Shown here: one piece after another, positions 8,942-17,702 of the stretch
Position numbering within the stretch: the first letter of the stretch is position 1
Layout of the letters: every line of letters begins with the position of its first letter
Source: Flectonema sp. DT1601
Lineage: Eukaryota; Euglenozoa; Diplonemea; Diplonemida; Diplonemidae
Assembly: GCA_964019425.1 (NCBI GenBank)
Contig: OZ025844.1
Span: 434,001-498,000 of the forward strand
DNA: 64,000 bases
Direction: 5' to 3'
Notes under the pieces: model-generated
What the model was told of the DNA's origin: nothing
Databases searched by the model: none
The model's input: only the letters and a program-made list of their open reading frames with translations
Made by a program: the position numbers and the translations under genes

Positions 8942-10975
8942 GTGAAAGGACAGCTAATGACCAAAAAAAAGAAGAATTTTTTGAAGAAAAGAAAAAAGTG
9001 TCTCCTTAATTTCTTATATTATTATTTAATAAATAAAAGACTCTACGCTGACGACACAGCTTGTGTGGTTTCGAATAAGGATTTTAAAGTAACTTACCGG
9101 ATGGCGCAATTAGTCCTTGGGTTAGTAGATCGTTGGTGCAAAGATAATGACATGGCACTGTCGGTTTCGAAGACCTGCGGGATGCCGGTGGACTGTCCTA
9201 GGAATATGTATTGGAGGCTGGGATTCCCCAGAACGTCAGGAGAGAACTTCTTTCGGATCAGTAGGGAGGAACTGGCTGGGATGATTCGGTCAAATGAAGA
9301 AGGTAGGCCATTACTTGGAAACGGGGCGATGATCCTCAAGCTGGGTGATACGGAGGTTACGAAGGCAAGTGAACTTCTTGAACTGATGCCAGTGGGTCCG
9401 GATCCGACCTGGGTGAAGTTGCTGACTGCCGTACTCATGCCGATGGTGGATAGTGTAAAGTACTTGGGTGTACATATTGACGATGACCTTACATATGGTA
9501 CACAAGTGGATAAACTACTGGATGAGACGAGGAAGGGACTTGTTCTGCTTCGAAAGTTAGAGCTATTCAACTTTGATTTCAAAACGCTGAACATGATCAA
9601 GAACTTATACATCCTCTCAAGGATTCTGTATGGGCTTGAGAGCTATGGACCTTTCCTGACAGATGAACAGCTTAAACCTATTGACCTGAATCTGAGGAAG
9701 ATAGCTAGAAAGATCACCGGCTGCGGCTTCAACACAAGGTCCCTTCCGTTACTGTGGGAGGCGAACATACTCCCGATGAGACTGCAGATTGAGAAGCAAG
9801 CCAGGATTGCTCTATTCAGGTATCGGTCACTGGATTGGGTTCCTTCTACGAAGGGAATCGCTAGTGGAACTTGGAGTTCAACTTTACCGGCCGAGGACCG
9901 TAATATGGAGATCCAGGGGATTGTCATGCCTGACAGCATCGAGCCATGGATAGATGTTCCGAACCTGGAGATATCTTGCGGATATGGACATTCAAAGACC
10001 GGTGTTGCTGAAGTGGACAAGGCTAAGTTCGAGGAGTACTGCAGCGAACTTAGGCCGTGTACCTCGTCCATTTTTGTTGACGGATCCCACGACCCTGTCA
10101 ACTACACGGCAGGCGCAGCAGCAGTGCAGATCACGCCGTGTGAACGGACCATGGCATCGAGACTCGTTGCAACGGAAAGTAGTTATAAAGCTGAACAGGT
10201 AACTCTGAAGCTGTTAATAAGTGAATTTGGAAAAGCAACCTCTGTCTTGGGTCCCAGATCTGGAATCACGAGAGTCTTCAGTGATTCTAAATCCAATCTG
10301 GATGAGCTGCGTGGTGGAATTGCGGCTCAGAGGAAGCTGAACTCTCTCTCGATACTAGAAGGGATAAGAAAATTAGACTCATTCGTACACCTTCAATTCA
10401 TCCCAGCTCACGTGGGAATTGAACCGCATGACAAGGCAGATGAACTGGCGAAAAAGATCTCAAAAGATGTTAAGAGCAAGCCGGTGTCAACGACTATGGA
10501 CTTCTTCGCACATAAGTCAAGGATAGTGAGGGAAGCTAACAGAAAGCTGTTTGGTAGGATTATGGAGGGTTCAACAAGGGCGAAACCACCGATCAAACGG
10601 GTGATGCTTAGGCAATATCTTGATGCTACCGGAGGCCTGAGAGCGGCTCGATACCCCAAGGACATGCTGAGAGAATCAGAGATAAGGATAGCCAGGTTCA
10701 GAACGGGCTCTCACCCCCTGCTCAGGGTAAATGAACTACCGATAAAGTGCCCCTTCTGCAAAAGAACAGACTCTTCTGCCCGACATCTAATATTTGATTG
10801 CGAGGATGGTGACGTGGTCCGCATCAGAGAAGGAACAATTAGATCAAACATTCAGGAAGCGAGAATTTCCGAGACCAAACTGAATCTTTCAATAATGTTT
10901 GCGACGAGAAATCTTCACGCCCTAGCCGGCTACTTATGGCATTTGGAACAACGAACAGGCTTATCAAACTGTTAA
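8942..10975 (+). CDS. LINE ORF2 C-terminal part: RT end, RNase H, CCHC-like zinc motif
   Basis: The LINE-derived protein begins around residue 33 (RLYADDTACVV); the first about 30 residues are Lys-rich flanking sequence read through. YADD (residues 35-38) is the RT catalytic motif, followed by the thumb region (VKYLGVHIDDDL, RILYGLESYG). An RNase H domain follows: FVDGSH (about 377), ESSYKAEQ (about 413), FSDSKSN (about 444) and the last His/Asp block IPAHVGIEPHDKADELA (about 486-502). The C-terminus has CPFC-x8-H-x4-C (about 603-618), the zinc motif common at LINE C-termini. RNase H after RT points to I, R1, Jockey-like or Ingi-like lineages. It is 5'-truncated and cannot be autonomous, but has no internal stop. 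Confidence 0.85.
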   Translation: MKGQLMTKKKKNFLKKRKKCLLNFLYYYLINKRLYADDTACVVSNKDFKVTYRMAQLVLGLVDRWCKDNDMALSVSKTCGMPVDCPRNMYWRLGFPRTSGENFFRISREELAGMIRSNEEGRPLLGNGAMILKLGDTEVTKASELLELMPVGPDPTWVKLLTAVLMPMVDSVKYLGVHIDDDLTYGTQVDKLLDETRKGLVLLRKLELFNFDFKTLNMIKNLYILSRILYGLESYGPFLTDEQLKPIDLNLRKIARKITGCGFNTRSLPLLWEANILPMRLQIEKQARIALFRYRSLDWVPSTKGIASGTWSSTLPAEDRNMEIQGIVMPDSIEPWIDVPNLEISCGYGHSKTGVAEVDKAKFEEYCSELRPCTSSIFVDGSHDPVNYTAGAAAVQITPCERTMASRLVATESSYKAEQVTLKLLISEFGKATSVLGPRSGITRVFSDSKSNLDELRGGIAAQRKLNSLSILEGIRKLDSFVHLQFIPAHVGIEPHDKADELAKKISKDVKSKPVSTTMDFFAHKSRIVREANRKLFGRIMEGSTRAKPPIKRVMLRQYLDATGGLRAARYPKDMLRESEIRIARFRTGSHPLLRVNELPIKCPFCKRTDSSARHLIFDCEDGDVVRIREGTIRSNIQEARISETKLNLSIMFATRNLHALAGYLWHLEQRTGLSNC

Positions 10976-11220
10976 CTGATTGGTAGTTGCTAATTCATTA
11001 GTATCATTCTCCCTTATCACACTCCTTAATCATCTCCTAATTTCTCTGAGGACATCCGCAGAGCTTCATGGCTCGTAGGTAACCCAGTGGTCTTTGGCCA
11101 CCGTCCCTGTACTGATCCTTCGCTTTATATTAACTGTGTCTTGAGATTCCTATCCGGGGAAGTCCTCCAACGGACTCAGGACAGTTGCGCTTGTTTTTAC
11201 TTATTTACTTTATCAAAAAA
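9030..11220 (+). mobile_element. 5'-truncated LINE (non-LTR) of the RNase-H-bearing group
   Basis: The element enters in the middle of reverse transcriptase (just before YADD) and runs to about 11.2 kb, so it lacks endonuclease and most of the RT fingers and palm. Such 5' truncation is the usual product of target-primed reverse transcription. A 3' UTR of about 240 bp follows the stop. Similar 28-bp direct repeats at 8736-8763 and 11259-11287 bracket it. The remaining frame is open over 640 codons, so the insertion is fairly young despite imperfect flanking repeats. Confidence 0.75.
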
Positions 11221-11258
11221 TAAGAAGGGCAAGAATGCTCAGAATGAAGAAAAATAAA

Positions 11259-11287
11259 GTGGAAAGACAGGGGGGATGTGACTAAAT
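11259..11287 (+). repeat. Right copy of the direct repeat flanking the LINE
   Basis: Partner of the repeat at 8736-8763. It is followed at once by an (AAAT)n run leading to tRNA-His. Confidence 0.55.
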
Positions 11288-11321
11288 AAATAAATAAATA
11301 AAAAACTTTTTTTGCCATACA

Positions 11322-11392
11322 GCGGCTCTAGTTTAATGGTTAGAACACCTCGTTGTGGCCGTGGAGACCCGAGTTCGATTCTCGGGAGCCGC
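11322..11392 (+). tRNA. tRNA-His (anticodon GTG)
   Basis: A 71-nt cloverleaf fits. The acceptor GCGGCTC pairs with GAGCCGC. The D-arm includes AGTTTAATGGTTAGAAC. The anticodon arm CCTCG/CGTGG (one mismatch) holds loop TTGTGGC, giving GTG. The T-arm is CCGAG-TTCGATT-CTCGG. A TTTTT run follows immediately (11393) as Pol III terminator. Pol III genes are frequent retroelement neighbours and the LINE ends about 100 bp upstream. Confidence 0.95.
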
Positions 11393-12163
11393 TTTTTCTT
11401 TTATTTATTTTGGCAACTTCTTTGCAAGTCATTTTCATTGTGTGAATCACATTGACATGTCCCAATCCATAGTTTGTTGTGTTCTGGACTTTTTCAGTTG
11501 TTAGTCCCCTCACCACTCTATGGCATACATAGCTGAGCCTTGGGAACTCAGATTGGGGTTTAGACTAAAAAAAAGAACTTATAAAATAGCCCATGCCTGT
11601 GTGACTACATTATATGCATGTATAAGCTGGAGTCGCGGAGCAGAAGGAGGACCTGTTCTTTAAAGGTCTACCTTTTTTGATTGTATCTCGGCGCATCAGC
11701 AGATTGCATGTACTTTACGTGAAGGACAGAACTCGACTTCTCAAGTCCCGTCAACATCATCTCTAGCATCGGAGACGCCTGCTCCACTAGAGCACACGTT
11801 TAACCGCAGCAATCACAGCAACGTCAACATGTATGTCGAGGAGTTGATGATTCAATTCAATGACAGAGCATACATTTCCTTCACATAAATATCGTATCCC
11901 CGAGGATTCACGAAGGAACCCCAAAATTCGTCCAAAGAAGCCAACTCCCCAACCAGAACCACTAGCATCAGTGGCGATTCATATCACCTTGCATTCTGAA
12001 TAGTCTGACATGAAGGCAAAGCACACTTGGGAATGACGACACCGTCCAGTGCTTTATTGACTTCTTTTGGGTTCAAAATAAAACAAAGGGCTAACCAGGT
12101 TGTTTCTTTTTGACACAGAAGGCACCACTCAGAATACAGCTCTTACACGAATGTGGAATCAAT
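11393..12163. other. Unassigned region with a dispersed repeat
   Basis: No gene is recognised. A segment at 11505-11565 (core CCCCTCACCACTC ... GCCTTGGGAAC...GATTGGGGTTTAGAC) recurs at 55546-55635. Further right, short plus-strand open stretches near 11,690-11,890 are non-repetitive but match no family I know. Confidence 0.45.
11505..11565 (+). repeat. Dispersed repeat, copy 1
   Basis: It shares CCCCTCACCACTC, GCCTTGGGAAC and GATTGGGGTTTAGAC in the same order with 55546-55635. The middle parts differ in length. The family is unknown (possibly a SINE or the end of a transposon). Confidence 0.6.
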
Positions 12164-13013
12164 TCAGCATGTCAAGGTTACAGTAGAACATGAGGCTCTA
12201 GTAGTTTGTTTGGAGGACCCATTGCACCTTTTTTTAAGGATGTGCCCAACAACGTCTAAAATCCATTTAAAATTGTCTTTGCACTCTGGATAGTCGTGCA
12301 GAACCTCTTCAAAAACGTGTTGTTGGATAGTGTCAAACCTGGAAAGATCTGGCCGTCGCCTTGCAGTGTAGTCAGCCAACGTCTCAGAATCTGGAAAACG
12401 GACCGATCAATAGACCCTGTCCTTGGGCCCTGATGTCTGTCTTTCCCGCGACAAGAGTGATCAACGTCTGATTCCCTTTGATTGTGCGAATGTGATGAAC
12501 GCAAAGAAGTTCGAGATCCCGAAACCGACAAGCAAGCATCCACTAACACACTAACGCAACTTTTGGCCTCATCAGGGTAGTCGAGTTGTCGAAAACCACA
12601 CCTCGAATCATGGCCGGAGTCTGTATCTTCGCAAGCATGGTCTGCCGTCTCTCCCACTCGCGTGACTCTCGAAGCAGAAATCGTCGGTACGCTTCCTGCT
12701 CTGCAATTGCAGCCATCGCACGACAAACAAAGTATTGTCTCGCCGAATCGGTCGAGATGTCGCCGGCTTCCCTCTTCAGCTGAATCCAGAGTAACTCCGG
12801 TTCGACCTTCAATACTTGGCTGTGGAACCTGGCCCACTGACCCATCACGGATTTGAATGGTTGAGGTTTTTGCGGACGACCCCGAACCTTCCCCACCACC
12901 GCGGCTCCCAGCCTCGTAACCATCACCTGCAACGAATCTCTAACGTCGCTGCTGCGGTACTTTTGTTTGTGCGCAACCACTAAAAGATCTGCAAAATATG
13001 GTGATTTTCTCAA
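12164..13013 (-). pseudogene. Unrecognised broken coding region
   Basis: Two minus-strand frames look protein-coding: an upstream 156-residue one (12543-13013, alpha-helical and Arg-rich, with CRAMAAIAEQEAYRRFLLRES) and a downstream one around 12164-12400 (TIQQHVFEEVLHDYPECK, FKWILDVVGHILKK). They are in different frames and separated by stops, so this is a decayed gene or element. I do not recognise the family. The base composition is richer in GC than the surroundings, which fits imported or transposon-borne DNA. Confidence 0.4.
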
Positions 13014-13169
13014 CGAAAATTCTACATGTACTCAGAATCTGTCAGTTCGAGTAAACGTTGTAAACCACAGTTGCTCATTCGTGCTTAGATTCTTCGCGTG
13101 TCGCATGTTTAGGTAGTTGACGAAGGCATGTGGCTTTGGGGTGCTGAATGGTGAGACTTACAATCCTGC

Positions 13170-13390
13170 CATTTAGACAGTCTCAAGACGTTCCTCCTCC
13201 TCCCTTCCCCTGACGATGACAAATCCTTCCCTGACAAGAACTACAACTTCACCAGACTCGGAGTCAGAATTCCAACCCTTTTGGTCTCTCCGTGGGTGAA
13301 GAAGGGTGAGGTCATCGGTAAGCCAAACGGTCCATTCAACGACAGTGAATTCGAACTCACTTCCATGATCGCAACAATGGGGACTGCCTC
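13170..13390 (+). pseudogene. Fragment of a PLC-type phosphoesterase
   Basis: The plus-strand frame in phase with 13203 reads NYNFTRLGVRIPTLLVSPWV, then KKGE, a GPFNDSEFELTSMIAT block, and drifts into unrelated sequence near 13,390. This is the C-terminal part of the phosphoesterase family (non-specific phospholipase C / acid phosphatase AcpA-like), in which RLGVRVP-x-x-SPW and SEFE-x-S are conserved. Upstream a Pro-rich stretch (VPPPP-like) is in another frame, implying an indel near 13,200. Only about 65 residues remain of a family usually over 400, and the N-terminal metal-binding half is absent. A dead host-gene fragment is the simplest reading. Confidence 0.65.
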
Positions 13391-13856
13391 TTCTCAACAG
13401 CTGTCTGTGGGTGATCGAAATGGATCTCGAGTCATATGTCTTGAAGGCTATAAAGATCAAAGAGTCAGCTTCATCAAACAGACATTAGGGTTGCAAATAG
13501 AAAGTCAGTCAAATGTTCTGAGACTGAGTCACTCCAGTTTCAGAATGTTTGTTGCAGGACTAGAATGAAGTTACTTTAATTTTCATGTTCATAATAAAAA
13601 CATATGGTGGTACTCTTCTACAATAAATATAGAAAGTGCTTTTAATTGTCAAAGTCTGATAATTGGTCCTCAGCATCAGGAAGGTCTGGATTTGAAGATC
13701 TCTGTATGTCATCCAATGAATCCTGCCCATCTTTAAACTCCGCAATTTGAGTCTTTTCGCCAATTTCTGTTTCTTTTCCTTGCCCATTACTAATCTCTGA
13801 GTTTTTGTCCTTCGTTAAGTTTTACTTTTCTGTGCAACTTAGATTCAGTACAATCA

Positions 13857-14117
13857 TCACAAGCGAGCGTCCGTTTTGTATTCAGTGACTGTATATGATG
13901 TGTTATCATCTTCATCAACATATGTTGGATATTCTTTTAATGCTTTGAATATTCCACATTGCTTCCAGGCTACTGTTTGCCCACCGACCCCATCCAATGA
14001 CAAGGTGATGAAGTCACCACCAATAACTCGAAGATCAAGACTCCACTGAAAATCAAGATTCTTCTGAAGATCGAAAACAGTTACCATGTACAGACTAAAG
14101 TCAATCACAGCCAGCAT
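13857..14117 (-). other. Short open frame of 86 codons, unrecognised
   Basis: An ATG-started minus-strand frame of 86 codons has a natural-looking composition (FDLQKNLDFQWSLDLRVIGG, then a GVGGQTVAWKQCGIF segment). I cannot assign it. It lies downstream, on the same strand, of a decayed NTPase and could belong to the same fossil element or be chance. Confidence 0.25.
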
Positions 14118-14638
14118 CTATGCTCCGGAGATCCTGAGGAAGTTTCCATTAACACGCCCGCAGTTGTACTGTTTCCAGTGAAGGCAAATCTATCATATCT
14201 ACATCCGTGTGATCCGATAGATCTATCGGTGATACTATCGGTAATTGTATCTTTTCATCGATTGCAGCATCATACTTTGAAGAACAGTGGGCGATGCCGA
14301 TTGTGATACCACTGAAATTGCTGGTGGTGTCATTGTAGGTACATCATTTACAATAGTTGGTGCCGTCTTCTGAAGAATATTTGATGGTAGCGATATCATT
14401 TTTTTGCACTATCAAAGGTTCCATCCGTGTTAGCTTCGGTATTGTTGGTATTGTTAGTGGAATTATTGGTGGCTTCTGGATTTCCGTAATCATTTTCTTT
14501 ATCATCTTTGCCGTTGTCCGTTGATTTTTAAAAAAATGTTGCAGCTGCTGTAACGAGAACCAACCATCTGGTGATGGTTTATGCTCTAGAGATCTACATA
14601 GAGATGTTGGTAGTTTTGCAGAAAACTGTATCTATATT

Positions 14639-14887
14639 TTAATGGTCTGCAATGAAGTTGAGGGATGCCCAACCGCATTCTCCGACCTTCTCTTGATGCT
14701 TGATGAAGGGATGATGGAAATCGTTTATCCAAGGAATGGCTTGTAGAGCCTGTATGGTTAATTGTATCCTTTTCGATAAAAGTAAGGTTGATATGTCGAC
14801 GCATGCAGCTGCAGTATTACCATCATCAATGTGAGAGCTAATGAAACGGAGGCATGCTTTGATATTGTCAGATTCATAGCCCGGCAA
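14639..14887 (-). other. Short open frame of 82 codons, unrecognised
   Basis: The 82-codon minus-strand frame looks helical and protein-like (IKACLRFISSHIDDGN, CVDISTLLLSKRIQLTIQAL). No family is recognised. It lies on the same strand as, and downstream of, the NTPase fossil. Confidence 0.25.
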
Positions 14888-15659
14888 CGTTCAATGATCA
14901 TATATCATATTCTTAGTAAAGATGGTTTCTCACCTTACGCACTCATGTAGGTCTGATTTCACGTCTCCTACTAAGATCTCGATGAGCTTTGCAATATTTC
15001 TTTGGATTTCCGCCGCTCCTTTGTATGCTTCGTCGAAGTATGAAGGTAAACACTACTCTATTTATCTCGCGACACTTTTCATCGTAACTGTGTTTCGTTT
15101 GCTTTGGCTAGAACCCTGCAAGTTGCTCGCTGGGCCAGCCCACAACAGCAGCGGCGTTCCTTTGGAAGATATTGCCTCCCTCTGACATCCCGGAGCCTTG
15201 AATTCCTCTGACTCACTTGGAATAACATAGATGATGGTGTGAGGTGATCGAGAACGTGCAATTAATGATAATTACCGAATCCTTAATGTTCTGGTGATCG
15301 AACTACATGTCTTACTAGCAACCGTTGTCTGCAGCATGTTGATATTAACATTTTTCTTCATTTCCTTCTGTCTGCTTTCGATGGTAGAGAAGGAATCTAA
15401 TCAATGGAAATTGGATGTGCTTGGCTGATAGGATGTCAGCTTTCAGGGTATCGTTCTTGGAACTGCTGTATATCTCGATAGATTTGTCGCCTACATTAAG
15501 TTTACCCTTCAGCGAAATAGATTAAAACTTCAGCTTGAAGATACATCACAGATATGCCCTGTTTCGATTCTCTCAATGAAGCTCTTGTTCTGGTTCGCTA
15601 GTAACAGCTTTATCAAAGACAGCTTGGCAGACAAAACCCTCAGGATTGCCTTTATTGCC

Positions 15660-17058
15660 TGTTCAGGTCTACCAGTGTACAACTTTGCTAGTAGTCAGTG
15701 GGGTCACTCCAGTCATAACGTTGTCTATGAAGTCAACAGTTACCTCTTTCAAAGCCATCTTCACCAAGTTATTTGCGTCATTTGCACTGCACAAAAGGCT
15801 TCGAAGGACACCACCAAACTTTTTGTACATCTTCGACACTTCTTTTTTATCTGCACCCATAAACGTGTAGTATTTCGATTCGATAATTGAATGCCCCACA
15901 TCCCTCAACCTCCAGATATGGAAAATCTTTGCTCAGGCTACCATGCCAGACACATGTCACATTGAAGCCGACTCCATCACAACTGATTCTAAGGAGGTAT
16001 CCTTCTCAAGGAGGAACAACACTTCATTAACGTAGCAAGCCAACTGTTCTCCGCCTTCACCCATCTCAGAAGCAGCCAGTAACGGAAAGTCGTCTTCCCC
16101 ATTCCAGGTGTACCTCCAACTCCGAAGAAGGGCTGAATTCATCACCTTTTATATTATTGGTCCGAGACTTCATGGTTGTTCGTGTTTCCTTGTAGCAGTC
16201 CCTCTTAAAGACGAATTTGGCTTCCTTAAAGAACTTGCTTGTGTGTCCAAACCCTTCCACGGTCTTGTTTAGCTTATAACCACCGTTCCGCCTTTTTACT
16301 TTCCTCATAGTAGTAACCAGTCCGCATGCTTTTGACAATCTCCACTGAGTTTCCCTCGTCTTTGGTTGCTGCTTGTGGGTACAGATTATCAAGTCTGGCA
16401 TCGTTTTTGATGATGCTGAGTTGTTTGATCTCCCTACTCAACTTCTTTTTTTCCTTGTCATTTGTTTCATCATCCGATGTGATTTGCTTGTCAATGAGTA
16501 GGGCATTCAGCCCGTCAATCTCACTTCCCTGGTCCTCTGTTTTCAACCTCAAATCCTTTTCCAATAAACCGGGATCGGGCTTTGCTGCACCCCTAGGGGT
16601 CGGCTGAGCTGGCGTGGATTGGAATCCCCCTTGAACTTGACCAATGGGCCATTCCGTTCCAGAGAGATCTCCTGGTGTCCACAGTCCCCTTTCCAGGATC
16701 TCTCTATGATCCCTTGTAATCTTTCCGTTGCTTCGGTGAGGTCCAGTGTCTTTGTCTCTTGCTTGGCTTTAGCATTCCTAGCACTGCTGTTTGGATTACA
16801 TTTCCTGACTCCGCGGTTGATGTGGCAAGCTGCATTTCTGTGGTTCCGAGGAAATGATTGTTTGAATACTGAGGAGTAGTGTTTGGTTTTGTCGTTTCGT
16901 CTCCAGTCGTCATCGTTGATGAGGCGATAGCCAAAGGCCCAGGGTTTCCTTTGGGACACTTTTTTCTTGTCTCGAACACCGAAATGATGTGCTGTTAACC
17001 AGCAATCTAAGAGGGTGGGCAAACGAAACAACAACCATTGAGTACCTTCAGAAGGCAA
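15660..17058 (-). pseudogene. Decayed Crinkler/RHS-like P-loop NTPase (fossil)
   Basis: Read on the minus strand this region carries parts, in order, of the NTPase shared by Crinkler (CRN) proteins and trypanosome RHS proteins. There is a charged, probably coiled-coil stretch (about 16.3-16.56 kb), a Walker A loop of the form GTPGMGKTTF (about 16.09-16.12 kb), and the late block with a Trp-containing strand, then YKKFGGVLRSLL and SKVVHW (about 15.67-15.92 kb). CRN/RHS proteins have the same late motif (FGGVPR plus a short His-containing block). The copy is broken, with several interruptions, and is clearly not functional. In other protists such NTPases sit in transposon-rich zones, as here. 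Identification rests on these motifs only. Confidence 0.55.
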
Positions 17059-17059
17059 T

Positions 17060-17389
17060 AGCCTTCAATACCTCAACATTCAAGACATGGTTATCAATCC
17101 CCCACCAGGTTGGTATGCAGAGGTGAATGCACTTCTACAGACGAGGCAACTATCGTTTCGATTCTGGACCGAGACTAATCCTAACATCCTTGGTACACAA
17201 GACCAGCCTGTAGAACTTTAACCAGTTCAAGTGTCAATAATTTAGTGTCAGAAAGTCAAAAAAAAAGGTTTAAAAAAAAAATTCTGGAATCCAAATTTTG
17301 CTCTTTTCTGTGAATAATAAAGATGGTGGATTTGGCCATTTTTTGGAGATTTGGAGACTTTTTATACACCATGATATTTATAATTACAG
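17060..17389 (+). mobile_element. Right end of a pogo-like DNA transposon (solo remnant)
   Basis: About 330 bp matches the 3' non-coding end of the element at 58360-60127, including GTTATCAATCCCCCACCAGG, GTAGAACTTTAACCAGTTC and the terminal inverted repeat (TATACACCATGATATTT ... ATTACAG) followed by TA. Relative to that copy it keeps about 75 extra bases after TTGGTA; the other copy appears to have lost them between two TTGGTA repeats. I found no left inverted repeat within 6 kb, so this is a truncated copy or one whose left part has decayed. Confidence 0.8.
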
Positions 17390-17391
17390 TA

Positions 17392-17500
17392 TTTTTTTTC
17401 TTCCCTCCCGATCTCACAACAATAGAAAACATGCGACGATCAGCTCCAACTGATCGATCCCTCTTGTTTGTTTTTTCTTTTTTTTTTATGTGATACATCT
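17392..17500 (-). repeat. GATC-hairpin repeat, inverted copy (type E)
   Basis: It carries CGACGATCAG-TCCAA-TGATCGA-like dyads and flanking TTCCCTCCC that match, in reverse orientation, the 212-bp tandem repeat at 30047-30470. Confidence 0.45.
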
Positions 17501-17536
17501 TTCAACAGCAACCGCCCCGAGGGGGTCTCTCTCCAA

Positions 17537-17548
17537 TCAGTAGGGTAA

Positions 17549-17592
<44 letters not shown>

Positions 17593-17640
17593 GTTAGTGG
17601 GTGAACAATCCAACCCTTAGACAATTCTGCTTGTCTAGGT

Positions 17641-17672
<32 letters not shown>

Positions 17673-17702
17673 AACGTCGCTATGAACGCTTGGCTGCCAC
17701 AG
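17537..17702 (-). rRNA. 28S (LSU) rRNA fragment, domain V
   Basis: On the minus strand about 165 bp is near-canonical eukaryotic LSU rRNA: AAGCGTTCATAGCGACG, TTTGATCCTTCGATGTCGGC, GTTGGATTGTTCACCCAC, ACGTGAGCTGGGTTTAGACC, GTCGTGAGACAGG and TTTTACCCTACTGAT in the right order and spacing. In E. coli 23S this lies around helices 89-93 next to the peptidyl transferase centre. It starts exactly where a retrotransposon 3' UTR ends (17702/17703), and rRNA similarity stops near 17537. It is a fragment, not a working rRNA gene. Confidence 0.95.

Noticed and set aside
17392-17536. Extending the 28S rRNA piece to the sarcin-ricin loop
   Set aside because: Similarity ends after CCCTACTGAT; the following bases do not match conserved LSU sequence and AGTACGAGAGGA is absent.
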